NCBI GenBank assembly: GCA_002118135.1
Contig: BDIU01000343.1
Location: 62,001-126,000, forward strand
DNA length: 64,000 nt
Direction: 5' to 3'
Origin: Trebouxia sp. TZW2008
Lineage: Eukaryota; Chlorophyta; Trebouxiophyceae; Trebouxiales; Trebouxiaceae
Shown: one piece after another, positions 13,001-23,600 of the stretch
How the letters are laid out: each line of letters opens with the position of its first letter
Position numbering within the stretch: the stretch's first letter is position 1
The notes under the pieces: model-generated
What the model was told of the DNA's origin: nothing
Seen by the model: the letters and a program-made list of their open reading frames with translations, nothing else
Database searches by the model: none
Position numbers and translations under genes: made by a program

Positions 13001-13923
13001 CCATTCATTCAAACCTTGTGTTGGGAGTTTGCACAGTCAGCAATCAGACAAGTTGCTTGAATTGCATGTATGCCTTATCGTGGGAAGTGAATCAGCAGTC
13101 AAAACAAAACTGCTGCGTAGAAGAACAGCTGAAAAGTAAAACACAGCAAGTATGGAGAGCAAGGAGCAAGATGCATGTAGAGCAGTTGTCAAGGAGCACT
13201 AGCATGCTCAGTAGTGCAGTGGAAGGGCATTTGACAGCAAGTCTGCTTCAACATACTTCTGCACTGCAACTTGCATGCTGGACCACATCATCATGACTAC
13301 GTCTCTTTTTCAAACAAGAGTTGCTTACAAGCTGCTTACAGATATGCAAACTGCTTTCTTTTACATGATGCCACCACAAAATAGTGTCTTGCACCTATGT
13401 CAGACCAAAACTCACATGCGCAAGAGGCACTAAAGGCAAAGCGGCATGCAGGGTTGACAGCATAGCCGCAGCAGGACTGCCAGTGATGTCCACATCCTCA
13501 CTGCTAGCACTGCTCAACCCCATTATGTCCACTTCCTCATCATCAGCTTTGGTCCTTACCTCCGCTGGCTTGGCATCAGCGTCAGTGCCGTCTTGTCCTG
13601 CAACGCTGTTTCTTGTCTGGCTTCTGGTGTGGCGCAATTGTCTGGTGACAGGACCGTTGGACAGTGTGGCTGCAGCCTCCTGTTGCAGCAGTGAGGATCT
13701 CAGCATGCGACATGCGGTGGCTTATGCATGGAGGTTGTGGCGTGCTCTAGCAGAACTCACGCTGGATGTGATCTGATCAGTCTCGGAAGGAACGGTTACC
13801 CCTGACGCCAAGCTTGCCAGAGGAACGTCGTCCTGCAAGGACAGATGCTGCATTGACTTGACTAACAATGAATTTCAGTACCGGAGTTGCGCTAGTTGGA
13901 CAAGGCTTTACCTCTTGCGACAT
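5911..13923 (-). CDS. TFIIS-domain transcription protein: LW domain, TFS2M domain, polyQ tail, no zinc ribbon
   Basis: Exons close in phase: 13912-13923 (MSQE), 13761-13832, 13416-13679, 11943-12972, 11304-11431, 10744-10984, 10175-10299, [unresolved], 9349-9538, 8273-8968, 7816-7907 and 5911-7424. The long N-terminal exon is Ala/Lys/Glu-rich with about eight 17-residue AEAAKE-type repeats and basic KRPRR-like stretches, suggesting nuclear location. Exon 9349-9538 plus the start of the next gives a TFIIS N-terminal (LW) domain (DILVKTQLGRVLSRATKLAK, REVVMRVKQ). Exons 8273-8968 to 7424 give the central TFS2M domain (VRDKAVAILG, YKRRLHALWSYLRG, LRQKVLQGEI). TFIIS binds RNA polymerase II through TFS2M and rescues stalled enzyme with a C-terminal zinc ribbon. 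Here that ribbon is absent and is replaced by a roughly 480-residue Gln/Pro tail ending in SMEVERQESDAMDTS. One or two small exons between 9538 and 10175 are unresolved. Confidence 0.85.
6205..6242 (-). repeat. GCA-type repeat encoding polyalanine
   Basis: About ten GCA-type units (GCAGCAGCA) within the last exon of the TFIIS-like gene are read in the Ala frame on the minus strand, giving a run of about 13 Ala before GSEGQQ. Confidence 0.85.
6949..7020 (-). repeat. Pure CAG repeat (24 units) encoding polyglutamine
   Basis: Twenty-four uninterrupted CTG units on the + strand read as CAG in the TFIIS-like gene. With a flanking CAA they give 25 consecutive Gln before two His. The neighbouring 7128-7290 carries a roughly 54-nt repeat encoding LQSAPQQQPQPPP-like units, four times. 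Confidence 0.95.
10006..10080 (+). repeat. Dispersed SINE-like repeat, copy 1
   Basis: It starts GGAGACAGTTGATTG and continues through TACCTAGATGGGCCTGCTG, AGCCTGCCTAG and an AT-rich end. Four further copies on the same strand lie at 24946, 42889, 43109 and 54869. This copy lies antisense in an intron of the TFIIS-like gene. Confidence 0.7.
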
Positions 13924-14697
13924 GGCGAATTACCCGCAGGTCATGTCCGCCGTGGCTGCAGCGTGAGCAATACCAGCTTGATGATCGAGGAGGGATGTGA
14001 TGAACAAACTTGTCTATCAGCCTGCGCAACTTTGACGCCGTTCCTGAAGCTTTCACAAACCTCAATTTCAGCTTGAACGCGGACTCAACTGACAACGTAA
14101 GAGCCTAGTCTCAACACGAATTAGTTCAGTGTTCAGGGAAGCAAGTTCTCTACTGCGAAGCGTGCATGGAATGCGGCAGATCCGCGCTCAAGAAGCTTTC
14201 GAAAGCGAGAGCGGCTACGCACCAACGCACACAAGCTCGTGATTGACCCCCCTCTCCAAACCCCCCTGGGGTAAGGAATGTGTAACAGACTGACACACAG
14301 ACAAGCCAATTTTGATGCCACTTAGACGAGAGTGCCGGAGAAACGCAAGCAATGCATGACAATCTTGCGTTGCTATGAATCAACCCGAAGCTGCTTCGCC
14401 ATTGCAGAAATAGGTTGCCCTCTCTCTCATGCCGCAATTGCTTCCTCGGTTACACACCTCCGCTTGCACAGACTGATCAGTCGTTGTCTGAGCAGAGCCT
14501 GCGGGAGTCGAACGTCCTGCTCGCTACCATTTGCACTTGTGAACAAGTATAGCAGCACCGTTTGACAGCAATGTGTCAGTCATGATCGAGGTCACAGCCC
14601 TGGTGCGCAACCCACCATCCTTCCTGTGTCCACCTTGTCGCTGAGTCAGTCGCTCTTCCAAGCAATAAACGCCGTCGAGCACGCTCATCGACAAGCA
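13924..14697. promoter_or_regulatory. Shared divergent promoter region, TFIIS-like gene and strumpellin
   Basis: These 774 bases separate two outward-facing starts (ATG at 13923 on minus, proposed ATG at 14698 on plus). No exon could be supported. The stretch 14150-14560 looks visibly richer in CpG than neighbouring introns, as expected of a promoter. No TATA box is obvious. Confidence 0.55.
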
Positions 14698-17600
14698 ATG
14701 TCTGTGTTGAAATTGCTTGTTGGAGCTTGTGACGTTCTGGCGGTTTTTGTGTGAGTGGTCGATCTGGAGCTCGGTCAACACATTCAAGCTCTGCAGGTCG
14801 CTGAAGCGTACCGTCTGCAAACGCGCATCCTGCAACTAAGCAGCCATCTGCCGAAGTTCCTCTCGTCCGCCGTTGGCAAGCATGGCTTCAGTCCAGTACT
14901 TTTTGACTTCAGCTATTTTGCAGATGCTGCCGTGGCAGAAGCGCGCATCGAAAGCAGCCGGCAGCTGCAAAGCCTCGACGAACACATGCGTGAGGTACGA
15001 GTATGCCGATCAGCCCGCACAGCTCAGAATCTGCAGCCATAAGGGGCTGTCAATGCAGGGCTATGGCGTTTTCCTTGCAAAGCTGTGGAATCTATACACT
15101 AGGGTGCTTCATCTACAGCAACACATCGCAAACCATATCAGAGGCATGCAAGACTCAGCACAGGTAGGCTCAGCTTGTGCTTGGGTCCCAACTGTCTTTC
15201 ATGTCGAGATATAGGCAAATCGCTTGCCAAACTTGACTATGTAATGCGACACTAGTATAGTCAGCTGACAAGATAGTAAATTGCTAAGACTACATGGTCA
15301 TCACGAAGGCTGTAACACATGCATGTGCAGGTTTCCCACTCTGCTGCAGCAGTGCAACTGATAGCCTTGCTAGGCAGTATCATGTTACTGCTGGACAGAT
15401 GCATCCCCAGTCTGCCCAGAGAACGCAGCATCGTGGCCCATGTGCGCCTGAACAGCAGCCTGCCATCAGTCAGCAGTGAGGCGCCTGCAGTTGCTAGACT
15501 GTTTGCATCAACAGGATTCCAGACAAGCAGCACAAAGCAGCCATCAGGTGAGCACAATGTCAGAGAGTGTGTGTAATTTAGTAGCCTGGCTATGTGGTAT
15601 CATGCTGCTGCTGGATACAAGCACTCTTAGTAGCCCCAGTGAACGCAACATTGTGGCCCAAGCGCGGCTAGACAGCAGCCTGCAGTCAGTCAGCAGTGAG
15701 GCGCCTGCAGCTGCTAGGCTGTTTGCAGGCCCCTGCATTATATCTCATTGGGTTTTGATTCCCACCATAGACACCTTAAAAAGCTAAACCCTACAACCCA
15801 ATCAATTCCCCTAACAAAAATATGTTTGTCAAATTTTCTCAGGGTTTTGGAAACCCTACCGCCCAAAATCCTATGAATCATAATATCAGGGGTTTGCAGG
15901 AACCGGGCTCCAAGCAACCAGCGCAAAGCAAGCGTCAGGTGCACTGTGCTGATCATGTGTTGCGTCAGTTGAGTGGAAATGCCTTCTAAACTGTTGCAAA
16001 CACTGCTTGCTGTCATCTTACAAGGTACCCAGAGCAGTGTCTTGCTCGCTGCAAGCTTCTCAAATTAGCTGTCGAACTACTCTTGCTGTGATGTTGCATT
16101 ACGCTCAGAGCAGTACCTAGCTAGATGCAAACTCTTGCTGTGGTTTTACAGGGTACACAGAGCAGTATCTAGCTAGGTGCAAATTGTCCAAAGCTGCTGT
16201 TAGACCGCTTGTCTCCCAAAGCTTGACCCAGATCACATCATCAGTCAGCGCCTCAGAGGTTCACTCCCTGGCAGCACAGCTGTACATTGCGCTGTACTTC
16301 GCGCCTGAGATGCTACACGGTGACAGTGAGGTCATGAAGGCAGTTGTGGGGAAGCTGTTCAGGGGCAGCTGGGTAGTGCCCTGGGCCCCTGGGCACTTAG
16401 CAGATGTCAGTGCGCAGTGGCAGCCCTACAGGTCTGTAAGGCTTTCTCTTTATCAGCTTTCTTGTTCAATGTTCATTTTCTTTCCCTGTTTCAAGCAAGC
16501 GCCTTCAACTGATTATCTGCCACTGTTCTGGTTTGATGTATGCATGATTTCTGTCTATGCATGTATTTCCAGTGAGGTTGCCTTGAACAGCATGCACACA
16601 CTCTCAGCCTGTTGCCGCCATCTTGCCTCAAAGAGATTTCTGTGAAAGATATTTTGCCTTGTTCTAAATGCTGTATTCCAGCTGTGGGTTTCACAGTGAT
16701 GTGCCAAATTCCAAGCCATTGTCTTCATCTCCAGCAGAAAGCTTAAGTGCTCTACAGCGACACTGCTGTAGAAGTTTTTTCATCTGGTTTGTAATCTGCT
16801 TCTGCGTCTGCTTGTGTTAGTAAATGCCTTCAACATATGTACTGATGATCTCATGATGTGTGCATGATTTTGCTGCTTCAGGGCAGCTAGAAATGCCCTT
16901 GGATCCATGCTGACGGCATCCAAAGCAAAGGACATAGCAGTGCGCCTCAAAAATCAGGTTGCAGTGCGTCAGAGGATTGTTACCAGCATCATCCAAAATC
17001 AAGTTGACAAGGTGATACTAGCTTCCAAACACATGTGCATCTGTCGAGGTGATGCTGGCTTCAAGGCACACTTGCATCTGTCAATATACATAACAAAACG
17101 CCTTTGGAGGTGTGGACATCATTTTGGCAAATTTTCCTGGAATGATCTGCAAATCAATGCACAAGCTTATTGGCCTTCGGTCATGCTCTGAAAACATTGA
17201 CAACCTGAGCCAAACACGTCAAGTAAAGATCACATCAAGTTCTGTGGCCGGGCAGTTGCCATGTCATTTGCCCGCAAGCAGCAGTGTCGTAACTCTGGCC
17301 ATATCAAGCAGACGAAGCTGTCAATGAAGAAAGTCATATGTTGGTGCAGGGTGCTCACTCAATGCAAATGCCGCCCAGTCATTCGTCCTGCCTCCAACTT
17401 GTCAAGCATATCACACTGATATAAATGTCAATCGTGCTGAAGGCCTGTTTTCATGCTGGGTATACATGAAATGCAAGCGCTTCCTGGCATGTTGTCCTGC
17501 CTGCAAGTCAACAAAGCTCTGCTGCGCTGGCTGCTGTCGCACACAGCTGGATACCCGCAAAGCAAGCTGTCAGTCATGCTGAAGGCCTGTCTTCATGCAG

Positions 17601-20600
17601 GGTATACATGGATTGCAAGCGCTTCTTGGCATCTTGTCCTGCCTGCAAGTCAACAACGCTCTGCCGTGCTGGTTGCTGTTGCACAAAAGTGGGAACCCGC
17701 AAAGCCAGCTGCCAGTCAAGCTGAAGGCCTGTTTTCATGCAGGGTATACATGAATTGCAAGCGCTGGATGGCATGTTGTCCTGCCTTCAAGTGAACAATG
17801 CCCTGCTGCGTTGGTTGCTGCTACACACATCTGGATCACCACAAAGCAAGCTGACTGCGGCTGTGTTCAAAGAGGCAGTGGATCAATATGCCCTTGTGAA
17901 GCTGTTGTTGGACACCTGCTACCTGAAATCCTGGGTGCGATTCCTGTCCTTTGTGTACCCTTGTGTGTGTGTTTTGGCGCTGTTACCTGAGGTCCTGGGT
18001 TCAATTCCTGCTTTCTGAGAATTCAGTCATGGTGGTTCTTGCTTGGGTTGCACATCTTGTTGTATTCAGTTCAAAGTGACTGCAGCTGTGATCAAAGACG
18101 CAGTGGATCAAGGAGCGGTTGTGAAGTGCCTGCTGGACGCCTGTTACTTGACATCCTGGGTTTGTTTCCTGCCCTTTTTGTACATGATATGTCCTGCCTT
18201 CAAGTCAACAATGCCTTTGCTGCGCTGGCTGCCGCTACCTGCAGCTGGGTCACTGCAAAGAAAGCTCACTGCAGCTGTGGTAAAACAGGCAGTGGATCAA
18301 AATGCCCTTGTGAAGTTGCTACTGGACACCTGCTACCTCAAGCCCTGGGTTGAGTTCCCGCCCTTTTTACCAACAGTTGTGCAGTGACTCTTTTGCTGAC
18401 GCTGCACTTGATGCTGTTACAAAGAGTGTGCATCGACACTCTGTTGATGATGCACGCTTGAGTCATCAGACAGATCATTGAGCTGCAAAAGGATGTTCAA
18501 GCAAAAGCTCTATGCACTGTTTGATTTGTATTTAAAGCAACGCTGCATTTCCAATTTGGCCATATCTGTGTCAGCAGTCACCTTGTATGTTGAGACTGGT
18601 CCTAGTAGCAAAGGAGCAAAGTGATGATATGTATGGTGGCAACATGGCAATGTTCACAACAACAAAGGTGCACGTCACACCAGTTCAGTCATGGTGAGTA
18701 GTGGAGAAACACAAGCTGTGCCATTGATAGGCCACGTGAAAGCACATCATGTATAGCAAGTGCATTGTGACAACTTGAGTGGATCGGCGACATGATGTGA
18801 TTGAATTTGCTCCTGGTGCTGCAGGTAAGTAGGACAAGCTCTGAAAGCACTGCACGTGAATGGAAAGCGCAATGCAACAGCATTGCAACCAAGTTCTCAG
18901 CTGCCGCTGGAGCTGCTGCTGCTGCTGGTGCTGCTGATGCTCATGCTGACATTCCTACTGAGGTTAACAGCAATGGTGGTCATGATGCTGACTCTACGTC
19001 AGGACAGCTGACTGCACTGGCTGACCAGGTGAGCTTCATGCCTGTACTGCTTGGTCACCAGCAGCATGAGTAGTAACATAAGCAGTGCATTGAAAGTAAC
19101 AATTTCGGTGACATAGGCAATGATGTTTACTGAAAGTTTTGGCACAGGTGCTCAATGTGACAGGCGCACGGCCTGACCTGCTGGTCTATGGTAATATCAT
19201 TTACTGTACATGATGCACTGCTCAGTGGATACTCCAATGCTTAAAAGAAAAGAAAAGAAAAGAAAAGAAAAGAAAAGAAAAGAAAAGACAAGAAAAGAAA
19301 AGAAAAGAAAAGAAAAGAAAAGAAAAGAAAAGAAAAGAAAAGAAAAGAAAAGAAAAGAAAAGAAACTTCGTTTCTTTTTCTTTTCTCCAATGCTTAGCTG
19401 CAAGATGAGGGCTCCATGATGCTTGATGCCTTATCCTTTGCGCGTTTCAGACAGTCGCACGTGCCAATGATCAGCTTGTTTGTAACTTCATTTCAGTTTC
19501 TTCCAGCAGACAAGGTGTGTCACAGCAGGCACGTCGTGCTGTGCTGTCAGATGTAAAATGGAACCTGGCGCTTAGCTTCTCCAATTTGACATGCAGCGCA
19601 GGCTACAGATTTGCTGCCATGAGTCAAAGGACGCTCCTGCTTGTCATTAGCACAAGTTTTGCAGAGCACTGCAGACTGTATTTTGAAAGTCAACACAGAA
19701 GTCTTTGGACTTATTTGACCTAGCATGTACCAATTTGAGGCTATGTAGCCAAAAGCTCTGTGTTGGCTTAGCCAATGCAGTTGGTAGTACACTTTAATGT
19801 ATGTGCTGGAAAACAACCCACAGCAAGTCAACGATGCTTCTGTTGTGAATGAGATGGTGTGCAAGCTACAAACTTGCTCCAATTAGTGAAACATGCTCCT
19901 GCCTCTCTAACACCAGCACAAGTGTTGCAGAGCGCTGCAGACTGCATTTGTTCAAGTCAACACAGAAGTCTTTGGCCGTCTGACCTGACATGTATCAAGT
20001 CAAGGTCAGATCGCCATTGACCTTCTGTGTGAACTTAGGCAACACAGTCTGCAGTGCTCTTGGACTGACGTGCCAATGACAAACAGTAAGTCAGTAGCGC
20101 TTATATTGTGTTTGAGATGCTATGCAAGCCACAAATGTGGTGTGGGGCTGACGTAGGCAATGCAGTCTGCAGTACTGTTTGAGCTATGTGCTGATAACAC
20201 AGTAAGTCGGTAGCGCTTATATTGTGTTTTGAGATGCTATGCAAGCTACACATTTGCTGTGGCCAATACAGCATGCTGCTGTCTGTCTATCCTTAGCACA
20301 AAATTGGCAGAGCGCTGCAGACGGTATTTGCTCAAGTTAAAACAGAAGTCTTTGGCCATCTGACGTAACATGTACTTAGTCAATGCAATCTGCAATGCTG
20401 TTTGAGCTATGTGCTAAAGAGACACAGCAAGTCAGTAGCGCTTCTGTTGTGTGTTGAGACACAACAGAAGCAATACTGACTTGCTGTGGGATGTTGGGCA
20501 AGCTACAAAGCTGCTGTGCCCAGTGAAGCATGCTGCTGCCCTGTCTGTCATCAACACAAGTGTTGCAGAGCGGTGCAGACTGTATTTGCTCAAGCTAAAC

Positions 20601-23600
20601 AGAAGTCTTTGGCCATCTGACCTAACATGTATCAAGTCAAGGTCAGGTAGCCATTGCACTTCTGTGTTGACTGAGCCAATGCATTTTGCTGTGCTTTTCA
20701 ACGCATGTGCCAATGTCGGACTGCAAAGCATCACTTGTGTTATGCATAGAGACAGCTCGTCAATGTGATTCCAATGACACGGGCTGTTTTTAAAATTTGA
20801 TGTCAGTTCTACTTTGCTTAGCTGATGCTGCTGTGTGTGGAGCATCATACTGGAAGGCTCATATGTAAGTCCAGAGCTGGAACTGATTCTTGGATCTGGA
20901 TCTGAGTCTGACTCTGACTTTGAGTCTCAGTCTGAGTGTGAGTGTGAGTCTGAGTCTGAGTCTGAGTCTGAGTCTGAGTCTGAGTCTGAAACTGAGTCTG
21001 AGTCTGAGTCTGAGTCTGACTTGAGTCTAAGTTTGAGTCTAAGGCTGGATTCCAATGCGGATTGGCATCTGAGTGTGAGTCTGACTGTGATGCTACATCT
21101 GATCTGGTTTGTTTGCATGCATGCAGGTCAACAGATTGGCTGTTGGCGATTTACAGGGCGTACAGCACATATCACACACACTAGACATGCTGCAAGCTTG
21201 CCATTCCTCTTCGCATACTACTGAAGCTGCAGCTCCATCTTCTTCTTTACCCGCTCAGCAGAACAGGCAAGATTCACAGTCCCCAGCTGATCAAAAGAGT
21301 CCAGTCCAAGGTCAGCAAACTCCTGATGCTCAGAGTCACACTCAGCAGACAAATGAGACTCAAGCTCAATCCCCATTTGAGCAGCATCTTGAACATCAAT
21401 CCCCAGCATGGTCGCCAGGGCTGCAAAGCATGACCTCAACTTCTTCAATTCCTGATGCATCACCTTCAGATGATCTGCGCTTTCGAGCTGCTGCTGCTGA
21501 CTCATGGGATCAATGGGCTGAAGCAGCCAACCAGTCCTCTTCTTCTCCTGACTACACCCATGGATCATCTGACTGGGGTCCCCAGCAGGATCAGCCAAAT
21601 CAGCTGGATCAGCAGGATCAGAGGGACTCATCGCAGGATCAGGCAGCGAGGCCAGCTTCTGATCAGCTCTCTGATGATCAGCATGGATCAGCTGCCGGTT
21701 CTGCCATGGCAGAAGCTGAACAGGGTCAGCATGAAGAGCCAAACCCTAGGGCAGCATCTGCCACGGCAGAAGCTGAGCAGGGTCAGCAGCAAGACCCAAA
21801 CCCTAGAGCAGCATCTGCCATGGCAGAAGCTCAGCATAGACTGGATCAGCTTGTAGGATTGGTTGCCAGTCATGCTGAGCTGCAGCAAACCCTAGCCAGG
21901 GACTGTGAGTTAGGGTATGCTTGGGGCCTGATGGGGGGCTTGGTCCCATATCTGCAGCAACAGGTGAGCTGAGACTTGGCAATCCCTCTGCCTTTTCTTC
22001 TGCCTGTGTTCTTGCTCTCCTGATCTTATGAATGATCATTAGTTGCATAACATGCTGGAGGTTTACATGCAGACGGGTCAATGGCCTTAGGTCAATTCGA
22101 TCTCTAGGGTTGATCCAAAGATGTTTTTTTATGTCCTCCCTCAATTGACTGAACATTGTGCAAGCGCTGTATTTCCTTTATAGTATCTTTGCATGCATCT
22201 TGTTTAATGTCTTATCTGAAGCTGAGTGAACAAAAGAAAGCATGCTTGCAAGGAGGTTGGTTTGCTTGCAGATACGTAGCGATCCAGCCAACTTGCCAAG
22301 GCTGAGTGCCCTGCTGCAAAACTTACGCAGTGTAATGACGCCAGCCGTTACTGCTCAGCCAGGGGAAGCTGGACAAGCAGCTGCTGATGACATCACTGCC
22401 TACTTCACTTCTGGCCTGCTGACTTTGGCACAACAGGCTTTGGGGGTGAGCTATCAAGCTGTTCTCTGTCTGTGTTCTGTGTTTGCCTTGTATCACTGCA
22501 AAGTCAGCTGACTGATGAAGGCGTTCAGCATCTGCTGAGGACATCATTGTCTACTTCATCTTTGGCCTGCTGACTTTGGCACACAGCAATTTTTAAGGTA
22601 AGCTTTCACTGTGATGCAACATGTGTGTTTCTCTTGCATCAGTGCAGCATCTTTGCAGCATATCAATTGAAAAGAAGGGAGCATGCAAATGGTAAAATGC
22701 CTCTTTTACTTTTGGCTTGTTGACTTTGGCGCAGAGGATGTTGGGAATTTGTGTCAGACTGATGCAACGCTCAGCTTTTGCTTGCGCTTTGTGAGTCCAA
22801 AGGCAGCAGTGTGAGGAGTAAAGACATGAACAAGAGCACAGCGCAGTGTTCCCAGAAACTTGTGCTATAGTGATATCTTGATGTGGTGATTGCGTTTCTT
22901 AGCAAGACTTTGTCACTAAATCAGGTTGTCACTACTCAGAATTACCGTTGCAGTCAGAATGCAGTGCTTGATTCCCAATTTCATTGCTGTTACGTCATGA
23001 TGAATGTCACTATATCTAAAGTGACTACACCAAGAGAACACTGTACAGTACTCGATTGCATCTATTCAAATGTTTACAATCGGATTAGTTGTATTTCAAT
23101 TATTGAAGTAATGAAGTAATATGATGAGGCCACAATGATGTTGCAGGTGGTGCCAGTGATCAATTTTGAGCTTTTGGATGCTGTGGTGGCTTTGCACCGA
23201 GGTCACAATTTGAACCTTCCTGAGAGGGTGGAGAAAGCTCAATTCAGGGACTGCGCTCACCTGAGCGAGCAAGCTGAGCTAGCAAGACTGACTCAGAAGG
23301 CTGCAGCATACTCACGCAGTCTTAGGGCTTTTGACAGGTAGGGCCACACTGCTTGACCACATGTCTTTGGGACAGTTAAGCACCATACGCAATACGCCAT
23401 ACACAATCTGCAGTACACAATGCATGGTATGTTACAGTATCAGTCAATCAGGGTGAGTGGTAGAAGCAAATATGGTGGTCTGACCAAAGCCGGCTTTGGC
23501 ATGGGCTTAAACGATTTGCTAGACACTTTTTTGGGGAGATGCAGTGGTGTTGCATGGCCCAGCACGCACAGCATGACACCTAGCAACCTGTACACATACA

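Noticed and set aside
14455..14545. Possible tRNA (GGGAGTCGAAC looks like a T-arm on the minus strand)
   Set aside because: T-stem pairing fails and no acceptor stem or anticodon arm could be drawn.
15730..15892. Assignment of the inserted element to the hAT superfamily because of its 8-bp duplication
   Set aside because: Its ends read CCCCTG...CAGGGG, the opposite orientation to typical hAT ends, and no transposase is present. Superfamily left open.
19210..19419. Lys/Arg/Glu and Phe-rich open frames on both strands
   Set aside because: These are translations of the AAAAG microsatellite.
20835..21224. Long Ser/Glu open frame on the plus strand
   Set aside because: It is produced by the GAGTCT microsatellite. 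The true exon starts at 21127 after a clear acceptor in the same frame.
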